DNA of 64,000 bases from Cardinalis cardinalis (taxonomy: Eukaryota; Chordata; Aves; Passeriformes; Cardinalidae). The notes under the pieces were generated by a model, which was not told where the DNA came from, made no database searches, and saw nothing but the letters and a program-made list of their open reading frames with translations. The DNA lies in assembly GCA_014549065.1 (NCBI GenBank), contig JACDOX010000114.1, positions 248,001-312,000 of the forward strand, read 5' to 3'. Shown piece after piece: positions 37,607-49,390 of the stretch (position 1 is its first letter; every line of letters begins with the position of its first letter). The position numbers and the translations under genes are program-made.

Positions 37607-38043
37607 TGAAAAGTAGCAAGGATTCAGACCTTTCCCTAAACACTGCTTTGAACAAAGGCCGTGTAAGGTCTTCCATATCTGTAATTTGAATGGGCTAATC
37701 TGAGACATTCCTGCAGCTGAGACCTGGCTGTTTGCTCTGCCTGGTTCCATTTTAATATTACAAATCTTTACAAGCAGAAATAATTCGGAATTTGCTGTGT
37801 TATCNTTAGAATCCTCATTATGGTAACAGAAGTGACCACTGCAGATAATGCTGCAAAACTGTTTCTACTCTAACGTTTCAAATTCACTTGCTGAGCAGTG
37901 GGAAAATTTACTCCTCCTAGGCTAAAGTTTTCAGGTTTAAGCACAGCTGGACGGTTATTTATTTATTTTATTTTACTTGGAAATGAAGAAAGAAAGATCA
38001 GTGGTTTTGAAGAGGAGTAGAATAAGGTGCATTTGGTGTACAT

Positions 38044-38112
38044 TGTGGTGGGCTGATCCCGGCTGCACCCCAGGCGCCCACCAAGGCCAGCCTAGCCCTC
38101 CCATCCTCAGCA
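38044..38112 (-). mobile_element. LTR terminal remnant of an avian endogenous retrovirus
   Basis: The plus strand TGTGGTGGGCTGATCCCGG, then CCAGGCGCCCACCAAGGCC, then CCTCCCATCCTCAGC, follows the reverse complement of the 3' end of the same avian LTR family as the copy at 11866-12423. That family begins TGTATTGGG and ends CCCACCACA. Only about 70 bases survive before the sequence becomes CR1. It is short and the family is recalled from memory, but the order of three blocks is convincing. No coding part of the provirus is present. Confidence 0.55.
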
Positions 38113-38635
38113 GTGCCCCGACTCAGCCCTGGTGAGGCCACACCTCCAATCCTGTGCTCAGTCTTGGCCCCCTCACCTCAGGGCTGCCCTAGAGGTTCTG
38201 GNGTATGTCCTGAGGAAGGCAGCAAAGCTGTTGCATGGTCTGGAGCAGGTCTTGTGAGGAGCAGCTGAGAGCTGGGGTGTCCAGCCCGGACAAAAGGAAG
38301 CTCATGGGAGACTTTATCATTGTGTACAACCACCTGGAAGGAGGCTGTAGCCAGGCTCTTCACCCAGGTGACAAGGGACAGGAGGAAACAGCCTCAAGTT
38401 GCACCAGGGAAGGTTTGGGCTGCATATTAGGAAAAATTTCTTTAGCTAAATGGTTTTCAGGCATTGGAATTTCCCAGAGAAGTGGAAGTGGAAGCAAGAT
38501 CCCTGGAAGTGTTCCAAAATAATGTGGGTGTGGCGTGTGGGAACAGAGTTAGGTGGTGAGCTCAGTGGCACTATGATAACAGTTGGACCTGATAATCTCT
38601 TCTAACCTTAACAATTCAAATGCCTCTATGATTTT
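38113..38635 (+). mobile_element. CR1 LINE, 5'-truncated, sense orientation
   Basis: The block GACTCAGCCCTGGTGAGGCC at 38119-38138 corresponds to the reverse-transcriptase C-terminal coding part of CR1 (the 'LVRPHLE' region). It is followed by the 3' untranslated part: GGAAACAGCCTCAAGTTGCA, CAGGGAAGGTTTGGGCTGCA, ATTAGGAAAAATTTCTTTA near 38428-38446, CCCAGAGAAGTGG and GTTGGACCTGATAATCTCTT near 38582-38601. It ends in GCCTCTATGATTTT, the expected terminal CR1 repeat. The open frame at 38235-38522 is the decayed element read in an arbitrary frame and encodes no gene. Confidence 0.9.
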
Positions 38636-40724
38636 GCTGTGGTGCAACCATATCTGGGCAACCATTTAAACCATTTAGTTACACTGAAAGTCAGACACTT
38701 GATCATTTAAATCACATCTGGAATTTGCAATGAATGTTCACACTGGATAAAACAAATCAAAAATTACAAACAAAACAAGATTTGCTTTGGACTATGGCAA
38801 GCACAGTTTTATTTCTAGTACTGCCAATGAAATGCCTTCTGTCAAAGGAAGAAAGGATAAAAGCAACCCAAATCTGTGTTACTCTGAGCTTTTGAGGTAT
38901 TTTTAGCAATTTTATCTCTTTAAAATAATAAGGATGCGTTTTATTTCAGTGGCTTTGCTCACATAAAATAATGGTTCAAATTTACTGTCCTAATTATGGA
39001 ATTAAATGGAAGAGGATTGTAATTTAATTTTTCATTGAATTCTACTAACTTATTTAATAAGCACAACCAGAGTTTAGCTGTGTATACTGCATAGTTGTTG
39101 CATGTGTAAGACCCTGTCTGGTTATACACCAAGTGTTTTGCTTGCACCCAGAAAAGTACAAATTCTCCCTCATGTTATACAAGCACTTACAGCTGATTTA
39201 GGGACTGAAAAATTGTCAAAGGTACCTTGTTATGTATCTTATGACAGATTATATCAAAGTCTGTAGTCCTTACATCACTGTGGTACCTGAGCACCTTCCA
39301 GCACTGCATTAATGACTTGTTGAATGTCTTCAGTGTGTAGCTCTCACTGCTATCCCTGCTGTTNTTCAGCTGGAAAGGAAATAGTAAGTCTTTTTTGTTT
39401 TTTTTTCCAGATTCTCATAACACTGCTATCACTAGGGTAGCTGAAAGATTTAGAAGCAGGGGTTAGAGGATAGTGATTGATATTTTAGGCTGATCTCTGG
39501 GGGTTTCTCTGTGCTTTCCCTGTGGTGCAAGCCCTACTAACAAGGCAGCTGTGTGGTGGCTCCAGATGTGGGGAGCTGAGGGGTCACTGGGAGCTGTGCC
39601 TCGGTGCTTCAGGCTGGCAGTGGGCAGTCAGGCTAAGCTGTACATTGAGGGCATAGCTGCTTTTAGTAGTTTGAGTCAGTTTTTAATGTCACTTCTTATC
39701 TATGGATGTAAAGAATTTGTTCTAATACCATATTTGTTTCATTACAATTTATGTTATGCAGTTTTGGAATCTGAAGAGATTTTAATGGAAGAGGTTAAAT
39801 TTTCTGTTTAAGAGATGGCAAGGGACGAAACAAATTTTCTTTGCTTTTCTTTATCTTTATTGGTGAGATTGATTCCTGGTATGAACTACATTACCTGAAA
39901 GACAGCTTACATTTATAGCCATGGTATCTAACCCTAAAGGACCTTTGTCAGGTGCAGTTTCCACATGTGCCAGGCAATGTTACAACTGTGTGAAGGACAA
40001 CAACAGCAAACCTGTGCAGCTGGTCCTGCTCAGGGGTGGAATNTCTTGGGTTGGGGGAGACCTTATTGTCTAATTAGGAGAGCTCAAGGAGGAAAACTGT
40101 AAGGATGGGCTAGCTCCCAGGACTTAGATTTTCTGTGCTTAGCCAAGAGAGATAAAGGAAAATTCAGTCTCCAAGAAGGCCAGGCTTTGCCTCAGAATAA
40201 TAACTTTCAGGTATTAGCTCTTTCCACTGCCTGTGGTTATCCTTTCTAGAAGAGATTTAAATTAGTAACTATATAATCCAAATGATACATATCAATTTTT
40301 GCTATCTGTGCTACTCTCTGGGAATGTAATTACAGGCTATGCTTCATTTGATCCATGTGTTAAAAAGAAAGAAACCANTGCAGTCTGGTTTCTTTATTTT
40401 ATTCTTTGTGCAGCTGTGACATTTGCATGAACAGTCCTGAGCTGCTACATCTTATATTTCTGCCAGACATTAAAGATACTTTTGAAAGTTACCCAAAAGA
40501 TGGCATGAAGAATTCTTAAAGCACATTTGTGAATTAATGTTTCAGAGCAAAATCAATATTTTGTCTTTCTTGCGTGTGTCTTTCAAAATGCCTTTATTTT
40601 TTGCATATTGAAAGTAACCTAGCAAACTGTCAGTAGGATTAATTTGTTTAATGGCTTCTATGAAAGACTGTATCTGATGGACTAAAAGTGATATTTGTCT
40701 AAAATACAAGTGATGACCTCAATA
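38636..40724. other. Unique non-coding sequence
   Basis: No gene recognised. A GC-richer patch at 39490-39660 carries part of an 86-codon open frame (39551-39811) with no domain. The rest is AT-rich. Confidence 0.55.
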
Positions 40725-40845
40725 GGATCACAAAATAATTCAGGTGGTGAGGTACTCAGGAGACCTGCAGGCCAGCCTGGTGCTCAAAGCAGGGCCAGCT
40801 ATACTGTCAGATCAGTGACTGACTTGGTTTGAATACCTTAATGGA
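40725..40845 (-). mobile_element. CR1 LINE 3' end, short fragment
   Basis: The plus strand GGATCACAAAATAATTCAGG, GGAGACCTGCAGGCCAGCC, TGGTGCTCAAAGCAGGGCC and AGCTATACTGTCAGATCAG follows, in order, the reverse complement of an avian CR1 3' untranslated region. The 'TGCTCAAAGCAGGGCCAGCT' block is especially characteristic. Only about 120 bases are recognisable before divergence or truncation. Confidence 0.88.
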
Positions 40846-43800
40846 AATAACTTGGATAGGATTTAATATAATTTTTTAAACTTTTTAGAAATGTTGGATT
40901 TCTGCAAAAGGGGGGAACATTCAACAAGATTTCGTGGACATCTGTGACCTACCTTTTTAAGGAGCATTTGTGTGTCTGACATTTATCCAGTGTTGGGAAT
41001 GAAGCATGTACTTTAGTAATTAATCTCTCATGTATAGGAAAGAATTTAACACTTAATATTGGCAGATTTTTGACATCTGAAATAAAATTATTGCTTTGAA
41101 ATGGTAAGACTGGAAGCAGATTTGGTTAGAAAGTGTATATATGATGCTTATAAAAATTCTGGGGACAAGCTTCCTATCATGTGTACATTATTAAATTAGA
41201 AAAAATTTTGCAAAACTGAGATTTGGTCTGTTGAAAGCTGCAAAATAATTTCGGAATCATTCTAGCTTCAAAGCATCATACAATATTTCTAATTTCTGAA
41301 ATATTTTTGCCCTCCATACAGCTGTGTGAAAAATCCCCAGGCTCAGATCACAAATGTTATCACCTAACAGTGGTCTGAGGCATTCCTGCAGCATATGAGT
41401 TAAAGAAAACAGGGAGCAGTTCAAACTGGTAACTGTCCTGGGGTGCTGGACACAGCATCCTTAGGCACTTAATGGAGAGAGGTGAGATGTCACTAAAGTT
41501 CACTGGAATTGAGTGCTTTATCTACAAAAGATGAAGTGAGCTCAGTTCCAGTTTTCTATCTTTCTTTCNGGTTTTTTTCCCCAGTGCAAGCCACTGCCCA
41601 GCAGTCCTGATGGTGGGAAGCTCAAGCTGCTATTGTGCTCTTAAGTCAGCCCTGAGCAACNTGATGGCAAAATTGCAAGTGAATTTCTGTGCCAGATGGG
41701 ACCTAACTGAACATATAATTGAAACAGTGAGACCACCTGGACACACAGGGCTGTCAACTATAAAAAAGGCATACTCCTAATANTTGCTGGTATAAACAGA
41801 CCAAACCAGCTTTACAGGCAGCATGGGGAGTGCTAAGGAGACTTTTGTTCCTTTATGGCCTGTGCAAATTCCAGTTGTGGCTGTAGGTTATTGCTTCCTC
41901 TGGAAAGATGATTCTGTGGGCTCCTGGCATAGCTTCTGGTTCTCCATTTGTTCCAAACACCACCCAGCCATCATGACATAGCTTCCATTTTCTCTTGTGA
42001 TTTGAAGAAGTTAAGCATAATCCACCCCTTATTAATAATTCAATCCTATGAGGTATCATTTCCCATTCATTTCTTATTTTACAGGGCCCTAAAACTTGAT
42101 GTAAAGGAAATACATTTTGGAACACCTATGTAGGTATTATAATCCCTTTTTTTTTAAAAAAAAAGCAGATAAATCGGACCCGTAAGGCTTATTGTGATTA
42201 AAAGCTTCACTGCTTATGGTGAAATTCTAGAGCTACACATATTGCTGTTATTAGCATATAAATGCTCTTATCTGCCAGAGTTGGAAATAATCATGAAATA
42301 TGCCATCATTCCAGGATGAGGCTGGGAGCTGCCTGGGGTCCCATAACATTATGAGAATGAAGTAGCAATACTATTGTCATGGTTGAAGAAGCACATACAT
42401 TTCCACCCCCTCTTTTTGAAACTGGTAATTTTGCAGCAAAAATGGCTTACATTTTAGGTAAAATTTCTGAGATTTACTTTCATGTCAAAGGTGACTGCTT
42501 TTTTATTTTCCCATAGATCAGTGATATTAATATTGATGTTTTTTTGGTTTTTATTTTTTTGAGTAGCAGAAAAATCCATTAAAACTTTAATTATTTTAGA
42601 TACTTTTCATGTGCATGGAAGACAAATAGCTTAATAATGGTCAAAATTTCAGAGATTTAATCTAAATGTAAAACAACACCTCTGGAAAACATTAGGAAAT
42701 TTATACCATATTTTAGCTGTGCGCTGAGTTTTTCTCTGGAGCCTTTTAGGATCCACTTTGTTCTTATTCGCTCCTTATTTGTGTGGTTTTGACTACTGTT
42801 GCACAAAGATGTCTGGCTGGGACCATCTGCAGGGCTTTGCAGGGAGGTAGGATCTGAAGTGGTCTTTCAGCCTCTTTCTTTGTCTGTAAATATGTGGAAC
42901 ATAGCTGGGATCACCCTTCTGTGGGCTGAGAGAAAGGTAAAATAGGAAAAGCATCCTCCAACTCAGCTTTATTTTCCAGAATCTCTGTGTGGGTACATTC
43001 TGCCCATAGTATTTCAATACTTATACAGAGAGCTAAACTGCACTAATGTGTATAAAAATTTAATTAAAAATATCCGTATGAACTAAAATAAACTGCTCTT
43101 AAACTCCAAGTTTCTTTCATTTTCTTATGGTTACAATAAAACCTTTTACTGTGTATGTTTTTGCTGTCACCAAAGACTTATAATGTGATGACAGAGGCTA
43201 TTTTTGTAAGACGTGTACTGTGTGAAATTTCAATAGAAATCTTAGAAGAGAGTCTGATCATGAAAGGCTTCCACTCAGTTTGCAGATAAAACTGGCTATA
43301 AAACAGATAAGCATTCAACCTTTGAATCCTTATCTAAGAAGAAGCTTTTGAGGTTCTGACCTCACCATTTTTCTAAGGGGAACAGATAATATCAGTTCCA
43401 TCACTTGCCAGTCCCAGATCAGTCAATGTCAAGCCTGGACTTATTTTCATCAAATTATGGGGAATCTCTTGATATTCTGCATCCTGTTCGTTATTTTTGA
43501 CCCACACGATTGAGATAGAATCCATATGTCTATTAATTCCACAAGAAATCTGACTGAAACATAGGGTAAGTAATTTATGAGCTCTGGCTATATTATAGGA
43601 ACATTTCTGTAAGAAAATAGAGTATTGCCCCAAAAAATTGCTCACTTATCTTCAAAATCATAAATTATCTCATACCTAATTGCAAACAGACAGAATGAAT
43701 AATTGTCTTCATTGAGAACTGTTTGACACTGAGAATATACTGCTTATTTTATAAACTTCTTAATGCACAGGCCATAAATATGCCACAGCTAAGGAGTACT

Positions 43801-46800
43801 GCATCTTTAAGTATATTAAATGCAGTCTTGTGTAACCAAACATAATAGGATTTTTAAAAGAATTATAACTGAAGAATTTAGCAAACAACTTTTTAAACTT
43901 TTTATATGTGTGAAGCTTCTGTAAACTGACCAATTAGACTAACACATCCAAAAAGAAACTTTGACTGAATTGAAAAACATTACTATTTTTCTTGTTTCAT
44001 GTGTATTTAGAAGCAATATAAGATCCAGTGAAAATTGCTTTAATTAATTCATTTAAAAAGGACCTATCAATGGGTTTTAGAGCAATACCACAGTCAAAGA
44101 AATGTCAGCAATGAGAATGCATATGCTTTGCACTGAAGGCCATGTTGACACCTATATAGATGCCTCAGGTCTGAACCTGATATGCATTGCATTAATTTGC
44201 AGTAGGCTTCGTTTTTAATCAGTCATTCTTATCTTTTATATTGAAAATCTTCTAATTCAAAACTTCATCTTGAGTTGCTATGCATTCAGTAATAATGCCC
44301 CTTTTTGAAGGGATGGAATTTCATAAAAAAGATATGGTGACATAAACTGTGTAGGATATGTCAAACATTCTAATCCAAACACCTGGACAACTGTGGAGGG
44401 GGCAACGGAATAGAAAGAGGTAATAAAAGAAAGAAATGTTAAATTCACTGGGATAAAAAAAAGGAATCCTGTACTTCAAGTACTAACAAGTCAGACTAAA
44501 TGATGTATTCAAATACATTCTGCTTTAAGAACTCAGGCAAGACTTTCTAGTCTTTTCTTTTTTGGAAGACAACCAGTCTTCATCAATGTAGCATTCTTCC
44601 AGTAACTAATTTTCACTTACTTCTAATCTAAATTTGCCAAGTTTCGCTGTTTGGCTGCCCCCAGCTATAAAGCAGCAGTTTTGGGAGCAAAATCCATTCT
44701 TTTCCGTTCCATATGCATGTAAAACATTGCAAAAAAAATTCACAACTGGCATTAGGTTTTCTTTGNGGTTTCAAACCATACGTGAAGCAGATGTGTGCAG
44801 TTGTGAAACCCAATAAGTAGAGAAATGATGTATAAGCAAAATATATTTCTTACTCAGACTAATACAGTTCCACACAGAATAGTGATGTAACATGTTAAAA
44901 TAATCAATTTACATGCTTACAGTTATGCCTTTTCTAAATAATTATGTAGCCAGGTTTGGACTACATTTCAGATGCAAACCGCAAATTTCAATTTAATCAA
45001 AAATGTATTTAAAGATTTCAGTTACCTTTGATTAACATTTGGGAGGAAAAAAAGGAAATTCCTGAAAACACTGAAGCATTTCATTTTCTTATTCTTGAGA
45101 AAGGATAATTTACTTTGGAGATGCAAGCTGGGTTGGTTTTTTTTTTTACATTTTTCTACCACAAAATTCCTTAATGTCTCATTTTGAAGTTGAAACAACA
45201 TTTCATTTAAAAATGTGATACGATCAAAAAAGAAGGTAAAGTAAAAGTAGCAAATGAAACATCTTTAAGAGTGTAGCAGACATGAAATAGCATGGTGGAA
45301 TTAAACAAATATTGCATTGAAGGGTGTTTTCTGTGGTTGCTTTTATTTTTTCAGCATTGTTAAAAACTCTAAGTTCTGTTTCAATTGACTTGATAGAAAA
45401 TGCTGATAAGGTTGTTCTAAAAGAATGACAACCAAAAATCAAATCCAAATAATAACTGTACACGGTCTTTGCAGTGACTACATGCTAATTCTGTTTTTTT
45501 TAATTATCTGAAAATGTAGGCTCTTATTCATTGGATGTCTTAAAACTCTATGAGGCTTAGTAAGATATTTGCTTTAAGTACACACTGAAGTCTAGTGTGC
45601 TGTGAGCTTAATCTGCACTCAGAACTTTAGGCTCCATTTTGAAGACTTTTAGAAGGAGGGAAGTAAATTATAGTGCCAAACTCAAGTGTAGGCTACGTAA
45701 GAAGCCAGTTGATTGTGCCAAATGGGCACCAGGTAGCTCCTGTGAACTATGAGCTATGTTTCTGAAAACACTGTCAGTAATGAAAGTTGAGATGGCCTTG
45801 TTTTAAAAAAAATAAACCAAATCAATTAAAATTAGATTTTCTTTTGTGCTTGTGTGACACAGCCTACCATGCATCAGGCATTAGAGGAGAGATTAATATA
45901 GTGAATAAATACAATAAATAATATACTGAAGGAAATGAGTATACGTTCATCTTCTTTCTGAGCCCTGCAATTCTGTCATTGTAACTGTTGATAGATTATG
46001 GCAAAATAGGTGTGGTGTTGATTAACCAACAGTGTTTCCATTTTTCCACCAAAATACCAAACCCAGAGAGGCAAAATTTTGTCTTCTTGCATCTCACTTT
46101 CTAGCCTGTGAGGTTTATCAGTTAGATATATGGAAAATGAGAAAGTCTGATGGTGACACACAGCTGGACTCCATGGCTGTGACAAAAGACAGTTCTGATT
46201 CAAAATTCTTTATGCCTGGCTGAAGCTGAAAGAGAATGGTGCTGGCTAATGTCTGGTGCCAGATGGCTTTCTGCCTGTTTCAAGTGAGAACTCAGATGCT
46301 AGACCACATTTTAAAATGGTACTTCTGGTTATGATCAGTTTTGGATTCATATGGCAGTGTTCCTTAATGCATCTCAATCATTTTATATTTTATTTCCATG
46401 AAAATCTGTTTNACTTTAGTTACAAAAGGGTCACATCCAGTAAGACATCATAGCATTTAAATTCTATTGCTGTCATGGGGTGTTTTAAATTATTTCTCAT
46501 TTCATGATTTCTTGAAACATGTATCTGCAAAACCACGTCCCTTTTAAAATGTTCAAACTGGAAAGATCAGAGATAAAGCCTAACTNTCCTCAATATGATT
46601 TAAGCAGTGTGATCCATGAGCTCCACTGGATTCACTTGACTGTGGTGGTGCTCTACCTGGAAGTGATTAGCATATTGTTTATGGTAATGGTGGGTAAAGA
46701 GGGAAACATGCAACTTCCCCTGTGTCTCCAAAGGGCTGTGGAATTCAGCCAGGCAGTTGCCTGACTTGTTTATCTGTCTGCCTGCCTCCTTTGAAGTACT

Positions 46801-48970
46801 AAGTCATAGAAGCAACAAGAATTTCACTCTTTGTAGGTTATATTCAGAATTTCCCATTGGCCTATTTTTATTTGAATAAAAGATATGATATCCATAAACA
46901 CCACATTCTACCAAATACTAATTCTCTCATCAGGCCACTACGAATCTCTCATATTTGTACTGAAAGGTTCACAGTACTATTACCCTGATATTTCTATGTC
47001 AGCGTTAAGCATTGGAGATGTTGTCAAGGCAAAATAAACCATATGTTATAGGCTATACAAGAAGCAAATCAAACATATGCTCAAGATAAGGTTTGTCAAG
47101 GGAGAGAGTATCGACTGCGTTCTGAACTTGATAAAAATTCTACTTTAGCGTTGAATATGCTATTTTCTCAGAGACAACAGGTGTTCTCCTGCTAACAATA
47201 TCAATGAATTTTTTCTTCTGAAAATCTAGTGTCTAATTTTATATTATAGCACCTCTTTGCTTCCTAAAACATCAGGTCTATTTAAGTAAGTGGATGCTCA
47301 CAAACAAAGGTAGCATTTGTGGGGGTGTGTTCCAAAGGTTTGTGATGACCAGTTTTATGTTACCTCAGCAAACAAGACTGAACTCCATTCTCATGGCTGA
47401 TGGTGTCTTTGGCTCATAAATATATTGACTGATCTGAGATCAACTGCAGTAGAAATTGAGCAATATAAAGCTGTACAATTTGGGTAAAACAGAGACAGAT
47501 AAATGAAATAAGTGGTAAAGGGAGACGTCCTGTTAGATGTCTCTTTCTTTGAATTCTGTTTGCATTTGTACAAAGAACAGCATGTGGCTGATAAGCTCCA
47601 TCTTCTAAAACAGAGACCATGTGCTGCTTTAGCCCCTTATGAGAATGACACATGAAGTGGGCACAGCACACACTGACAAGGAGCAAGTTTCTAGAAACAG
47701 AAGTAGAACAGGCAAGGGTGTGACAATTGCAGGGACCAAATTCTCCATAGAGGGCAGTGAATACAAATCTAGCACTTTTGGTAATACTGCAGATGGCAAA
47801 TTAGGCTGAGAAAAAATATGTGAAAGTACTCTCCTTTCTCTGGAAAGTGTTTTACTCTTTGACAAGGGACTTAGGCACAGTTTTACTGGAACAGAGAAAA
47901 CACAAAAACCTGTGTACTGAGACTTGCTCATTCACTGGAATAGGTTTAATTCCTCCCAGCTCTGCCCATGCATTTTATTAAATGAAGAATATTCATATAC
48001 ACTAGTTCTATAAATCATGGGAGAGCTAGGATGTGAGCCATATGAATTTTTTCTGTTGATGACTTCTGGCACTTTTTGGGCTGCTGGCCCAAGGTGGCTC
48101 AGTGTCCCTGTATACCAAATGTCACAGGCGCAGCAGTCACCTACAAAACTTCCCTTGTAGTAGTTACACAGNATCTTATGATTTTTACCAATTCCTGCTC
48201 TATATGTATGATACCCCTGTGCATTTTTAGACATTCAGGTCTTGGAATTCAAAGAAGTGCAAGTATCATGTGTCTGTACGGGCAGAAACATTGGCAATTA
48301 TTTTATGGTAAAAGAGAGTATTAGAGAAGTGATGTAAAAGTCTTTGGTCAGGGTTGGTGAACTTGTCTTTATTTTGATTGCTTTGAAGCCTCAGCTGGAA
48401 ATAAAACAGAGAAATATACTTTTTGCTTGTAAGCTGCATCCCAAGTAGATCTGGAGACAAAGGTAGAGAGCTGGTGGATGTAGGCAAGCTATGTTCATTC
48501 TGAAGATAAAATTAACTTTAATTTATACATAAATGGGTCTATAAATTAGCATTGCTATATTCTTTACTTTCTCATATACATCTGAGGTGATGTCAGGCAG
48601 CAATTTAAACAATTGAGGGCTTAACAGAAGAGGAAATCAAAAGATATTGGTTGATTTCTCCTTGTATGCCAAAACAGAAGTATCTCTGTTCAGACAGCTT
48701 TTTGAATAGAAACGGACACTGTTTGTAACGCACTGAAAAGAAATTAAAAACTATTGGGTTGTACAAATTTTTCATTAAAAATTGTACTAATTTGTGCCAA
48801 CTTAATACAAAACTATACTATACTATTATAGTTCTCTAAAAATAGGAAAAAATTACCTTCTAATGTACTAGCTATTCTAGAAGTGCCACATATTTTAGCA
48901 ATAGTTAATACATTTTTGTTTTAATGAATACTGCATCATTTGTATCCTGTAAAATTTGCCTGCAAAATAA
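40846..48970. other. Unique AT-rich non-coding sequence
   Basis: About 8 kb with no recognised gene or interspersed repeat; T-rich runs occur at 42538-42570 and 45134-45150. Several segments (for example 42240-42330 and 44137-44225) look evenly composed and repeat-free, as conserved non-coding elements do, but this cannot be judged from one sequence. Open frames such as the 90-codon minus-strand ones at 41853-42125 and 43373-43645 have no domain. Confidence 0.5.
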
Positions 48971-49382
48971 CAGCATATCCACCAAAGAATCCTGCACAGT
49001 TTTTACTGTTCCAAAAACCAAAATGGAACAAGAAACATCTGTGCTGAGGGACATCCAGGTGGAAAGCAACCCTTTCAAAGGCAAGGATTTCAGCAACATC
49101 CATTTAGAATCTACTTCACAGTCTCTGCGAATTTTCATGTGTTTACAGCTGGAAATAAATCTACTGGAAGGAATCTGGGCTTGCATATGTTTGAGCAAAA
49201 TGCATGTTTAAAATTGTTAAGTTTTCCAAAATCATCTATGCATGATGCATCTGCTATAGAAAGTGTTAGTGACTTCTTAATGGCTGATTTAAATGGAAAT
49301 AATTTTATAATTGAGTTCATGCTGGAGGTGCACTTAGAGAGAGAAACAGGAGCAAAGAGCATAGCAGATGCTGGAAGTCAAG
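48971..49382 (+). other. Open frame ending at a strong splice-donor match (candidate exon)
   Basis: A frame is open from just after a TAA at 48968-48970 to 49382, about 137 codons, and meets AG|GTAAGT (GT at 49383-49384), an ideal vertebrate 5' splice site. The first in-frame ATG is at 49187, which would give a 65-codon coding segment ending in phase 1. A second plus frame is open over 48924-49208, and the minus strand is open too, so the region is generally stop-poor. There is no good polypyrimidine/acceptor signal just upstream of 48971. I recognise no domain. An open stretch of this length is expected roughly once by chance in a window of this size and composition. A non-coding RNA exon or chance are the main alternatives. 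Confidence 0.2.
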
Positions 49383-49390
49383 GTAAGTGA

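Larger units (their letters stand above)
32091..38043. other. Unique AT-rich non-coding sequence
   Basis: No gene recognised. It contains the gap-flanking palindrome at 35364-35390 and an A-rich tract at 37557-37606, both listed separately. A somewhat GC-richer patch lies at about 35840-36200 and supports minus-strand open frames at 35856-36164 and 36046-36498 in two frames. Neither frame has a known domain. Other frames at 33018-33684 and 37046-37351 are likewise unremarkable. Confidence 0.5.
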
